DNA from: Stramonita haemastoma
Lineage: Eukaryota > Mollusca > Gastropoda > Neogastropoda > Muricidae
Direction of reading: 5' to 3'
DNA length: 45,000 bases
NCBI GenBank assembly: GCA_030674155.1
Contig: CM060323.1
Span: 49,666,698-49,711,697, forward strand
Shown: piece after piece, positions 22,398 through 33,904 of the stretch
Layout: every line of letters begins with the position of its first letter
Numbering within the stretch: the first letter of the stretch is position 1
Notes under the pieces: model-generated
What the model was told of the DNA's origin: nothing
What the model saw: the letters and a program-made list of their open reading frames with translations, nothing else
Database searches by the model: none
Position numbers and translations under genes: made by a program

Positions 22398-25300
22398 ACA
22401 TCTTGGAGAAATACTACCAACAAAGCTTCCTTGTTACAAAACTACCTTGGCTATAGGGAGACATCCAAATGATAAAGCAAACATGTATATGAAATATTGC
22501 AAACGCATGGGATGGAAATGTGGGATAAATGCAATTTATTTGACTATAATAATTTTACTTTGCAGACACCATCGTATAAAAGTAAAAGTTTGTATTTTGG
22601 GGTGAGGAATAGAAGCAGAGTTACATGAATTGTAAATGGCTTCATTATGTGATCTGATCATAGCCGTATGTTTGCTGATTGCTTATTCAACCCTTGATGT
22701 GAACAGCTTTGATTGAAGTCTCCCAAACATTCCAGACAGTTTACTTTCCCCCTAACACTCTCATTGCACCCCGTCCCCTCTCACCCCTTCAGATAATAAT
22801 TGAGTACGTTGTGTGGCAGAGAAGGGAAATGTTAAGTGTTTCTCAAGAGTGAGGGTTGATCTTTTCATTGTTCCCAACAGTAATGCATTCAAGTGTGTAA
22901 AGTAGATCTGTGTTGCTGCCAACTGAAATATTGTTTGACTTGCTTTCTTTGTTATCTTGTTAAAATACCATTTGGGATTGGAAAAAGAATCTGATGGTTG
23001 TTGATGTTAAAGAAAACTTCTGTTTTGTTTGATTTTGATATATGTATAATGTATGAATTCACTTTCTCTTGATCATACTGTTCATACCAGGACTGTCATT
23101 GAATACTGTCTCAATGTCACTCTCTTTTAGGTTGTTTTTTGTGTGTGTTTTTTTAAAACATCCGTTTCACTTTTAACTCGTTTTTCAATTAGGGAAGACA
23201 TTAGGAAATATATTCTTTCGATTGTTCAAGAGCATTGCAAACATTCAATCTCACCTTTGCACGTTAACAGTCAGCAGAAGTATTTTTGTGAAGACTGATT
23301 TGGCAATAGCATATAGTTTAATCAGTAGCTAGAAATTGCACAATTTCTTGCTTGAACACTTTCTCCTCTACCTCACTTTCCCCTCTATGCTGTTTCTCTC
23401 TGTGTTGAGCAAAACTGTGATTGTTCAGTGGTTGGTTTGTACTGGGTTAGTGATCTTAGCACAGTTAAGGCAGATCAGGCAGCCTGTATTGCAATGAGTA
23501 TGTGTTGGCTTCTGGATCAGTTGGGCTGTGCTTATGGCCTTTCTTTTGGCCCTTTTTGTGACTTGTACCTGTTGTGTAAAGCCCACGTTTTTGTTTTGAG
23601 TGATGCTGAAATTTTCCAGTTTGTTTTGTTTGAGTGATATTTTTTTCATTTTTGTTGTTTGTTTGAGTTGAGTGATTCTGAAGTTTTCAACCATTAAGTT
23701 TCATATTAATTCAGTTATCAACATTCCTGTAATTTATCTGTTCCATCATAATTTTATGTAAATTAGTATTTACCCTTATTCAGTTTGATTTCATCCCCTT
23801 CCTCCCATGTGACTCTTGTACGTATGCATCATTTTGTTTTGAATGTTGGTAGTGGTGTTTTTTGCCAACAGAATTGCAGCAGGAGAATGTAATCAAATAT
23901 AGCAGTCCTCTGAAGTCAGGAGTATGGCTGCCTATATGGCATGGTGTTAGAAAGTAGTCCTATACACAGACCTCTCATCCCGTGTGTCCTCTCACAGTGA
24001 TTCCCAGACCTGTGTGATGAGTGAGATAGAGTGCATGTTCTGGGTGACCCACAGGGTGCTTTCAGGTGGGGAACGGTGAACAATAATGTAAAATATGGCA
24101 GACAAAATTCTGCGAAATGTCAGTGATGATATTTAACAACTAATCCTCATCACAAATGTGTAACATAGTAAGTACTACCCACTTCACTTAAGTTCTTAAA
24201 AGCTACACCAAGGAGTGCATGCTTGATCTTTTCATTTTCTCCTAATTTTCTGTACTGATGTGAAGAAATGCTATATTTTGAACAAAGAATTGTTATGTCA
24301 AGTCAAACTTTCATTTCCAGATGGTGCATAAAGCAATACCTGTGAAAGAAAGTACTTGATATTTTTCTCCGTCTGTAGGATCCTTCCAAGTTGCTCGACT
24401 TTTAAAGCATTCATGTTTGTAGAAATCTATTCTCTCAGCAATGCTTTATTTTATTCTTTTTTGAACAGCTTTAGTTGGGTTTTTTTAAGTAACTTCAATG
24501 AAAGCAGCTGGAACCATGTGTTAGTTGTTATATTTGTGGCTTAGTTTGCCCAGGACTTGCTACCAAATTAGAAGTGTGACCGTAGTGTAGACTTTATTTT
24601 GATTTATCACTTCTTTTTATAGGTTAAGATGTTACACTGGATGCAGGCCAACACTTTGTTGCAGTGGTCTGGTTATTCTAATGGGATCTATAAGAGCCAA
24701 ATCAGTTTGAAAAGAGACCAAGAACGGATGTTTTATTGATGCAGGAGCAAGTTCAGGGTCTAGTCATTCATTGTGAACTTGGGTCAGTGTGACTAGTTAC
24801 TTTCCCCTGCAAAAAAATAAAGTACCAACGTCTTCATGTGGTATTAGATAGGTAGGTGGCAGGATATTAGAATTTCAAGTGTGAACACTTATGCATGAAT
24901 ACTGTGTGGTGTGTGTCCATGTATTTTTGTGACAAGTGAATTGTGTACAAGGTCTTTTGTCCTGTAATTGGCAATAGAGGAGGTGTGAAAACTAAGAATC
25001 TGTGTAAACACTACTCAAAATTGGCACTTGCAATTTTTTTGGACACCTGTTCTAGTTTATTATTTTTAATAGTAGTTTTAGGGGTTTTTTTCTTTTTCTT
25101 TTTGAATATGAATTGCATTGGCCTTTCTGCACTGGAGCACATTTTCTGGAGGTGTTACACTGAAGTTTGTGGAATAAGCGACTGTCTTCTTGACACTGTC
25201 CTACATTTTCCCCCTTCATTTCAGCTGTTTTAGGTTTTCTTGCCTGATGTGTTACTTGTATACATGGACATGTGCTCATTGCACTTACATGGAAGCTTTC

Positions 25301-28001
25301 AAGAACCTGGTACACAGAGAATGCCTTTAAAGGCTGAGCACAGGCACAAAACACTTAATTTCAGTACTGAAGACATTGGCACACTTTAGTTTTTGCCTTT
25401 CAAAGCAAAAGTATTTTCAGTTCGAAGGTGTTTTAAGTTCAGTCTGTCAGAAAGAGTGTAAGGGATGTTCAGAGTACAATTTGTATTGTGCAGATCTTCC
25501 TCAGTGTGTGTACCTTTCCCCAATGTAAGAACTGGTCTGATTTTGTCTCTGTGGTAATGTGATCTCAGAGCGGTTTTCCAGGAACCTCTGAATGCCTCTG
25601 AACACAGCCCCAGTTTCCATGCACTTCTAAGTCAGATACCTGCTCAGAGTTTTTGTTTTTTTAAAGCAGGTGTTTGGCAACTTGTTAATGGCATTGTCAA
25701 TGGTTCTCTTGCTGCACTCGTAATTGGTTATTGTGATTTTTTATTTTTTTTTTTTGGTGGGAAGAGAGGGTTTTGGGGTGGTGGTTTTTTTTCTTTTTGG
25801 GGGGGTTGGGAGGCGGGGAAGAAGGGTTGGTGGATTCTTACATGTGTTTTGAAAGGATTTAAAGATTTTGTCCTTTTTTGTGTTTGTGAATATATATGTC
25901 CTATTATCTTGTGTTTTAGGCCACTTCCAGTCAAATATTTTGATTGGTGATAAAACTTACATTTAAAAGTAATAATCCTCTTAAAAATTGAATTTACATC
26001 GCCGTTCCTCTGTGTGTCCATTTCTTTCTATCCTGAATCTTACATTGCATTCTCATGTTGGGGTTGGTTCAGGATATGTCCTGGCTTCATTGAAAATTCT
26101 TCTGGAAGAGAAATGTGAGGTCTCCATCACTGTCTTGCATGTGACCTTAAAACGTTTACCTGCCATTGGAGGCATTGTAAAAGTTCCACATATTGCACAC
26201 GTAGACATTATTGGTTATTTTGATGTCTGTGCATGTATCAAAAGCAAGCAGGAAAATGCTCAATGCATTTTCCATGTGGGTTTGCTGGGAACCTTTGAGG
26301 AATCACCGTTTTTGTGCTGTATCAATGTTTGCCAATGGGTGGGTGGTGCCCATCCGGGAAATGAGACGTTCGATTGAAATCTATTCCACTTGCCTTGAGA
26401 AGAGCTGTAAGCAAGTCTTGGTTTAGCTTAGCGATGCCCTGTGTGCAGCACAGTGTAACAGGACATCATCAGTGCTGCATGTAGTGAGCACATAGTGGTA
26501 CAGGAAAAGTACAAAGTGCAGTTTACAATTTGCATATTTGTTTGACAGGAAAAGTACCAAGAATTTCTGAAATAAAGGTGATGAGTGGGAATTCCCCCAC
26601 TGAGGCATCTTACAAAATTATAAGTCTGCTACTTCAACAGTCAGGAATTGTTAGAAGGGAAAGGTCCTCTTCCTCAATTAACCGTGTGTGGGTGTCATGT
26701 TGGCATTATTGCAGGGACAAATCTCTGCAATTTTTTTTTTTTTTTTTTTGGTTTGGAAGAGTAATGTATTGGATTATGTAGCACCAAATTTCTCTTTGTA
26801 CTCTGTAAAGAAGATTATTACTTTGCTTCACCTCATTTTTCTTTAACTCTTGACTTTGCTTTTTTTTTTTTTTTTTTTTTTTTTGCATTTTCAGATCTTG
26901 TCTATTTTTAATGAATGTTTTTGTTTTCTTGCATTTTCAAAATATTTGGTGTCATTTGAACCTCTCATTAAGATATTGTCTGCATGTTAAATCCTTTCTT
27001 TGCAGATTTTTTTTTTTCAATTCTGTGAAATGAAGTGATCCTGCATTTTTACTTGTTACATTTTTTTTTTTATCAGTTGTGAAGCAACATCATTTCATTT
27101 GACTTGCATTGCCTCACCATCTCTCTACCATTTTTGATGAATTTCAGTACTGGATTCTTTTTGAATTTCTCAGGACCTAAAGAGAAAAAGATTTGCAACA
27201 TTCAAGTTTCTAAGATTACATAGAAACTTTAAGAGAACAGTTCTGTTCTCCAAGAATTGCATTGCCTAAAACGCGTTTTTAACTTATCAATTCTAGCAAT
27301 TGCTGCCATCTATATATACTATGAAATGTTTTAAGGCTAAATGAAGTCTGAAGGGCCATTTGGAAACTCTGCCATCATTGAAAAAGAAGGGTCTTTAGTA
27401 ACACCTTTGGTCAAAATCATGGTGGCCGTTTTTTACATATCCTGTGAAAGCTTAGTAGCTTAGTAGGTGTGACAAGAATATCAGGGGACTGGTTTGAAAT
27501 TGAAGGATAGTTGCCCTGCCCACTTAAGCTACAAGACTTGCTGACATAAGGATACATGTTGTTTTTGCATGTCTGATCCAACTGTGTGCAGTGGGGAAGT
27601 CAGAGCAGTTGACCACTATTCCTGTAGGAAAGATAGGCCTACTGCTGCCAAAGCAAGTCAGTGATTAGGATCAGGGAGGATTTCTTGGACTGCACCAGGC
27701 CTGTTGCTTGTTGGTCCACCCAGCAAAAAGCTTCTCAGCTCGTCTTGCCGTCATGTACATCTGATACTTTCAGACACATAGCGGTGCAGGATTATTTCTG
27801 ACACATGTGACTTTCTGGTATCACTGCCAGATTGAACCTTGTCAACAGTTTGATGAAAAGACATGATTTATTATGAAATGATAATTTCACAGTTCATCAG
27901 ACAAGTGGCGTTTGCAGTGATAGTATTCCCAGAAGGGGTCACTGCGAGCTTTTTTGTTAGGATGTCTTACAAAATAGCATGGCTTTTGTATGTACATAAG
28001 A

Positions 28002-28286
28002 GGTAAAGGTGTTCCCATAACCAATGTGGTCGTTAAGGAGCGAGATGTCACGAGACCTCAGCCTGTCCAGAGGCCAGCATATTGAGGGCGGTGCCCATCT
28101 CCTCTCCCTTGCCAATTTACCTTCCCTGTCCCTAAAGAGGGCAGGTACCCATTTAGAGTTGGGTGAAGTGGGGGACTGTATTGAAGCCAGTGCGTGCCAA
28201 TGGTCACCCAGTAATCATGCTCAGTGCGGCTTAATCTTAGCTTGGGGGGAAAGCAAGTGCTCTGACCACTGAGCTATCCTGTCCCT
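28002..28286 (-). mobile_element. tRNA-derived SINE, family A, copy 3 (inverted)
   Basis: Reverse complement of the family A consensus. The A-box TAGCTCAGTGG is on the minus strand at 28266-28276, the internal CAGGTACCCATTT lies near 28142, and the tail is at 28002-28010. It is more diverged than copies 1 and 2. Flanks TATGTACATAAG and TATACTATAAG may be a decayed duplication. Confidence 0.85.
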
Positions 28287-28675
28287 ATACTATAAGTCTT
28301 GGTAAATGCTGTTGCAGCCTACAATGGTGCAAAGTTCTCCCCAGTGCACACAGAGGCCTCAGAACTTGCACCCTTCTAACACTATTATTAAACGGTTAAA
28401 AAAAATTTTAAAGCGCAAGGGAGCAATAGTGAAGTTTTCACAATGGTCCTTAACTTTTTTGAAGAATGTATTTGACACTTTTTTTTTTTTTAATCTGAAA
28501 GAAGCAACAAATGGAAATGCCCTCAGCATTAAAAAAAAAAAAAAAAAAAAAGACATGAAAACATTTGTTTTGAAAAAGAAAGACATCATAAAGAACTTTG
28601 TAAGTGTTGAGTCAAGACCATGTATAAGTGATGATGTAAATCTTGCATTGTTCTTTTTCCCTCTGTTGCCTGCAA

Positions 28676-28699
28676 AATAAACCCTTGCGAAAAAAAAAA
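28676..28699 (+). terminator. candidate distal poly(A) site
   Basis: AATAAA (28676-28681) is followed after 8 bases by a run of A. By eye, the T/G-rich composition ends here. The A run could also be genomic priming bait. Confidence 0.35.
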
Positions 28700-29036
28700 T
28701 CATTTTCATGATGCTATTCCTTCGTCATTTTACATCTTTACAAACATAAATGTCATAAAGATCTGATGCAAGACTCGTTCATTTGTATGTGCATGTCTGT
28801 GAGAGAGTGTGTGTGTGTGAACAAGTATTGTATGTGACCCTTGCCTTGCCCACATGGTGGGGTTACCTCCGCATGAGCAGTTTTCCACCACAGGGCTTAC
28901 ATGATGGGTTATTACATTGGCCTAACAGAATAAAACAGAAGTTTGTCACCAAGAAGAAGAAATTTTAAAACCCAGAAAGCAGACCATTATTTAACAGGCT
29001 CAAACATATAGTCAAAGCATTTCTCTACTCTGAAAG

Positions 29037-29042
29037 TTTATT
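29037..29042 (-). terminator. candidate poly(A) signal for a minus-strand transcript
   Basis: TTTATT on the plus strand reads AATAAA on the minus strand. It lies where the composition becomes A/C-rich. It would be a very distal 3' end for TMEM53; a nearer candidate is at 38270-38275. Both are weak single-motif calls. Confidence 0.2.
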
Positions 29043-29179
29043 TCCTTTCAGAAAAAGTATACGATTTACACTCGGCCAACAAACAATAACTCCAGTATTT
29101 ATCAGTGTATACATCTATCATAGCACAAAATTTCCTGCCAAGGGCCCTGTAAGGGTTTACGGCAGTGTAAGGGTGACAG

Positions 29180-29184
29180 TATAT

Positions 29185-29230
<46 letters not shown>

Positions 29231-29550
29231 CCTAAAGCTAAAACAAAAGGCCTGGTCATCTCTTGTTGAGTTTACTGCATGCTGGTGAGACAACTGCAGA
29301 TAAGTTTCTTGTATAAAGTTGATGTAGCTCGTAAACTAATAACCAAACTGCATAATCTATTTTTTTATTAGAACCTATTCCTTTAATAATAATATATGGA
29401 TAATCTTGTAAAGCAAACAAATCGAAGAGCTTGCATTCAAATCGGTCACATGCATGCAACCATTTACAAATACAATTAACAAATGATATAGTTACGCAAA
29501 CACACATAAATTATACACTTACACACACACATGCACACACGCACACATAC

Positions 29551-29584
<34 letters not shown>
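29180..29584. repeat. two (CA)n microsatellites
   Basis: CA at 29182-29228 and an interrupted CA tract at 29519-29584. Confidence 0.95.
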
Positions 29585-29586
<2 letters not shown>

Positions 29587-29783
29587 TAACGCAAGGTGAT
29601 GAGATGGAGGAGACTGAATGAAAATAGGGACATGTGAGGTGTAATGAGATGTAAAAAGAGAAAGATACTGATCATGATCTGGCAACGTGGTCTAAATAGA
29701 TTGGATAAATCTCTCTTCTGATCTTAACTGAAAAAGGAGCAACACAAGGCCAAATCCATCTGCACAATTAATTAATGAATACA

Positions 29784-30075
29784 TCTTTACATCTAATACA
29801 AGTGAGCTTGGGTGACAGGGATGAAGCGGGGATAGCCTAGTACTGACAGCATGGTGATGGTCACACTTATAGAGGGTAACTCTTTACATCTAATACAAGT
29901 GAGCTTGGGTGACCACATGGAGCCAGGACAGCCTAGTACTGACAGCATGGTGATGGTCACACTTATAGAGGGTACATCTTTACATCTAATACAAGTGAGC
30001 TTGGGTGACCAGGATGAGCAGGGATAGCCTAGTACTGACAGCATGGTGATGGTCACACTTACAGTACAGAGGGTG
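29784..30075. repeat. three-copy tandem repeat, unit about 97 bp
   Basis: Copies start with TCTTTACATCTAATACAAGT at 29784, 29881 and 29977. Each contains GCCTAGTACTGACAGCATGG. The third ends in unique sequence after GGTCACACTTACAG. The minus-strand open frame with 32-residue repeats (29793-30110) is a by-product of the near-96-bp period. Confidence 0.95.
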
Positions 30076-30238
30076 TGGGCTAAAGCCTCGGCTGAGGTGG
30101 CCCACGTCACATCCCTGAAGAAAGTCCTTCAAATAAATGGATGTCCCAAGGGCAGCACATAGTTATGACATCCCCAGCATAATCCCTGTGACCAGGAGAG
30201 GGGTTGAATCCACTAGGTTCAACTTGCTCAAAAGACAT

Positions 30239-30938
30239 CGATTACTCAGTGCAGTGTCCAATGACTCAAGGGATTAAGGGAGTATAGTCAATTACTCAGT
30301 GCAGTGTCCATTGACTCATTGGATTAAGGGAGTATAGTCAATTACTCAGTGCAGTGTCCATTGACTCGAGGGATTAAGGGAGTATAGTCAATTAGTGCAG
30401 TGTCCATTGACTCAAGGGATTAAGGAGTATAGTCAATTACTCAGTGCAGTGTCCATTGACTCAAGGGATTAAGGGGGTATAGTCAATTACTCAGTGCAGT
30501 GTCCATTGACTCCAGGGATTAAGGGGGTATAGTCAATTACTCAGTGCAGTGTCCATTGACTCCAGGGATTAAGGGGTATAGTCAATTACTCAGTGCAGTG
30601 TCCATTGACTCAAGGGATTAAGGGGTATAGTCAATTACTCAGTGCAGTGTCCATTGACTCAAGGGATTAAGGGGGTATAGTCAATTACTCGGTGCAGTGT
30701 CCATTGACTCAAGGGATTAAGGGGGTATAGTCAATTACTCAGTGCAGTGTCCATTGACTCAAGGGATTAAGGGGTATAGTCAATTACTCGGTGCAGTGTC
30801 CATTGACTCAAGGGATTAACTTAAGGGAGTATGGTCAATTACTCAGTGCAGTGTCCATTGACTCAAAGGATTAACTTAAGGGAGTATAGTCAATTACTCG
30901 GTGCAGTGTCCATTGACTCAGGGATTAAGGGAGTATAG
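30239..30938. repeat. minisatellite, 14 units of about 50 bp
   Basis: The unit contains CAATTACTCAGTGCAGTGTC, then CATTGACTCAAGGGATTAAG and GGGGTATAGT. Fourteen units are countable. Unit 4 has lost a few bases; units 12 and 13 share a six-base ACTTAA-type insertion; units 10, 12 and 14 carry CTCGG in place of CTCAG. Variation is otherwise mostly in the length of the G run. Confidence 0.97.
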
Positions 30939-31385
30939 TCAAGTCACACTAGAAGGCAGGCATGACAGTCTGGTGGCTGCCCATCTCGCAAGGCAAAACA
31001 TGCCAAAACAAACTTAACGCAACTGAGCCATTAGCTGCAGAAGAATTCTATTATCATTATTAAAGACTACATCATTTCAAGAGATATTTAAACAGGTGAC
31101 ACGTCAACACTGGGGTGACACTATAAGAACAGTCTGACTTCATCTAAACACTGAGAAATTTGAACATTTCTCAGGTCAAATATAAAAGTTTAGATTGTAT
31201 TGTATACCACTGTAAGTCACAGCAGATTTTTGTGCATGAAAGTTGGGTTGCCGTCCCCATGGAAAGTGTTTAGTCACAAGAGCAGTGCCACCCATTATTT
31301 TTTTTCTTTTCCTGCCTGCAGCTGTATTTGTTTCCATATCAGAGTGGCTTCTTTTGTGCAGAATTTAGCCAGGGACAACTCCCTT

Positions 31386-32260
31386 TTTTTTTCTTTTTTT
31401 TTTTTTTTTTTTTGCTGCCTCGTCTTCTGTGACGTTCCCGTACTGCTGTTCCCACGCCGCTCATTTCAATCTCCCCGCCACAGCCATACCCAGATTCGTT
31501 GTGTCTCACCCCCGGGGTCGGGAGTCCACAGGGAGCTCATCAATATTAGGCCGCCGCGGGGCCACCAGCCAGAGGGGCCCTGCACTTCTGCTGGGTCACT
31601 TTGGTGGTGTTCAGTGGTGCCTGTTCTGAGCTAACATACGCAGGACACCACCTACTAAGCCCCCTACTAACGACAGTATTAGCTCAGTCGCGGAGCCAGA
31701 CTGAGTGAGTCACCCACCCAAGGTGGCGACCACCACAACGTCCCTCCAACGACCGCCTCCCCACGAACCCCCAACCCCAAAGGCTTTGACACAAATTCAC
31801 CACAGGCACAGAAGCGTATGGGGAAACCGAATCTGAGGTCACCATGAGACCAGAGCAACGGAGGCCACCGAATCAGAGGCAATTTTTATTATTGCATGAT
31901 GATCAATGAGGATGAGGATGATGTAATGATGCTGCTGTGGAGGTGCATCCGCTTTGAGACTACTTGACAGGGTTGTTCTCTACGCTTACTGTCATAATAT
32001 ATCCCGGCGTCAACCAGGCCCGAGAGATACAGACACCTGCAGTGTTGGTCAGGTAATTTGAGCAACACTCTCAAATTCGCATCCGTAAAGTGGATGAAGC
32101 TCGACTGTGTGGTCCCAGTCTCCCCACTGAGCCCACAGCACACTCACTCTGGGTAGGAGCCGGCCGGAGCCCGAAAAAATCCCTATGACTTATGGGATTC
32201 GAACCCGCGACCTTCCAGTCCGGAATCCACGGCGCTAACCACTGCGCCATGGCGGCTGGT
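31386..32260 (-). mobile_element. full-length tRNA-headed long SINE, family C, copy 1
   Basis: Inserted on the minus strand. The 5' end at 32260 is tRNA-like: A-box TGGCGCAGTGG (32239-32249) and B-box GGTTCGAATCC (32195-32205), spaced as in a tRNA. A body of about 847 bp follows, ending ..GTCACAGAAGACGAGGCAGC and a mostly-A tail of 28 bases (31386-31413). CAGGGACAACTCCCTT is repeated exactly at 31370-31385 and 32261-32276, a 16-bp target-site duplication typical of LINE-mediated insertion. Open frames inside are not recognisable proteins. It is unusually long for a SINE. Confidence 0.93.
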
Positions 32261-32276
32261 CAGGGACAACTCCCTT

Positions 32277-33212
32277 GTTGCTGTGGGTTCTTTTACATGA
32301 GCTAAATAATTATGTGGAACCCTGAGAAAATACTCATCTTTTTTCTTTTCAAAATATTTCCTTACCAGTATTTCACATCTTCAGTGCCACATAACAGGAA
32401 TTTATTTTCCAACATGTTTATAAGTGCCCCATCAGAGGAAAATCTATTTTTGCATCCTGGACAGTGTATTATTACTGACTGTCCTAATAAAATCAGAAGA
32501 TTCTCCAATTCGGCCTATACATTCTGGCTTTCCAATGCACTTGATGAAAAAGCCCAATTGGTCTGCTTGAAATATTGCTAGAAAGATCATAATATTCCTT
32601 TGGATGAGACTAAAAACCGAGGCCCCTTGTGTGAACGCATGCAGAACATCTTGCTTGCTGACACTTGAAATCCTGTTCTGCTTTTCGTAAGAGTAGGCCA
32701 TTGTGTGCCGGTGGGAACAGATAAAATTGACAAAACTGCATACACACGGGGACTAGACATAAAAAAGCACACAAGTCGAGTGCTTATTCCATTATTTTTC
32801 ATATAAAAGAATAGATAGATAAAAGAAATATTCAACATAACATGGGAGTTTACAAAAAAAAATTATGTTCCACAACTGAATTTACATAGCCCTTACTGAA
32901 AATGTGGTACCAGTACTTTGCTTTTAACACAAAAGTCTATTAAAAGTTAATAGAACTACACATCATGTTTGATGAAACTGATCTTGACAGCCCCATTATA
33001 GATATTGGGGAAGTAAGCATAACTGAGAAGAGAAAAAAAAAGGACATAACAACCACTTACATAGCCTCGACTTCTTCCATAACTGGTGGAATCACTGCAT
33101 TGAATTTTTGCAGGGGAAAGTAACCTGGTAGAGTCTATTCCTCTCCACTCATAGTCACTGTAACTAAAAACTAAAACTACCCAAGACATTGATTCCATCA
33201 TGGCTTTACATT
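32277..33212. other. stretch with no recognised gene
   Basis: AT-rich, A/C-biased sequence downstream of TMEM53. Small open frames on both strands show no family features. Confidence 0.6.
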
Positions 33213-33216
33213 TTAA

Positions 33217-33498
33217 CCCTCTTAGTCCCAAAACCGGGATTCAATAATTTGCCCCCCACTGAATCCTGAACTGGGATTTACACACAGTAGTTTTCTATCA
33301 CACCGATTGCTACCATATGCCAAAGCTCTATCAGGCCACATGCACAAAGCCTGTGGTGAGAGTCTGGAAGTGATTAAAGCTTCTGGTATGTACTTAGATG
33401 GAGGAAAAGGCAAGTGGGCATGCATGTCTGACCTGATTTCATGATGGAATGGGAAATCTAGGGGCAATTTGTGTTCAGAGAATTCAAATGCAAGAGGG
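33217..33498. mobile_element. piggyBac-like MITE, 282 bp, flanked by TTAA
   Basis: The left end CCCTCTTAG follows TTAA (33213-33216). The right end, inverted, reads CCCTCTTGC and abuts TTAA (33499-33502). TTAA duplication with short CCC-starting inverted ends is diagnostic of the piggyBac mechanism. It is too short for a transposase, so it must have been mobilised in trans. The inverted match is only about 7-8 bases beyond TTAA, so chance is not excluded. Confidence 0.55.
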
Positions 33499-33904
33499 TT
33501 AAACCACTCATTCATTTCTATGCTCTCACTAAAAGCAAGACCAACCAAAATAACAAACAGAGTCAAGAAAACCACACACATTAGCTTTGTAATCCTGACA
33601 GACTTTTTCTTTTCTTCCTTAAATCTGTGGGAGTCATTGGATCACTGTACAGCATGCACAGCTGTTCCCCGAACTCCTCCTATTTATGTCTGATGTGGTG
33701 CATATTTTTTAAGTGGAGGTTTCTTCACACACAGGTCAACAAGCCATGCCTAGATGTAAGCAGTCATTCTCTGGATGAATAGCTACTGGGACACAAACAA
33801 AAACCTACAGGGGCACATAAACCCGTTTCACTCACACGTGAGGAAAAAATGACAAATTACCAGTATTCTCTTCTCTTGAAATAACTTTTTTTGGTGGTTT
33901 TTTT

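Larger units (their letters stand above)
20710..28690 (+). other. probable long 3' UTR of neurocalcin
   Basis: About 8 kb, T- and G-biased on the plus strand throughout, with almost no microsatellites of the kind that crowd the rest of the window and one antisense SINE (28002-28286). Possible poly(A) signals are AATAAA at 22012-22017, 22168-22173 and 28676-28681; an A run follows the last from 28690. Neuronal genes often have several nested 3' ends. The extent is inferred, and part could be intergenic. Frames inside (such as 25988-26377) are not recognisable proteins. Confidence 0.4.

Noticed and set aside
25988..26377. 129-codon open frame in the presumed 3' UTR
   Set aside because: Cys/His-rich by composition, without domain order or neighbouring splice signals that I recognise.
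29793..30110. 105-codon minus-strand frame with 32-residue internal repeats
   Set aside because: The repeats come from the 97-bp tandem array, whose period is near a multiple of three; the first copy is already frame-shifted.
30239..30938. CRISPR array
   Set aside because: The 50-bp units are contiguous without unique spacers, and the DNA is from an animal.
31200..31634. 144-codon frame with an FPRRSFQSPRH-like peptide also found at 202-576
   Set aside because: The shared peptide is translation of the family C SINE 3' end in two orientations, not a conserved protein.
32190..32255. Functional tRNA gene on the minus strand
   Set aside because: A and B boxes are good, but acceptor and anticodon stems do not pair well, and the segment is the head of a SINE with a second copy at about 34640-34705.
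33222..33581. 119-codon minus-strand frame
   Set aside because: Most of it lies inside the TTAA-flanked MITE; the signal-peptide-like start is just hydrophobic AT-rich sequence outside the element.
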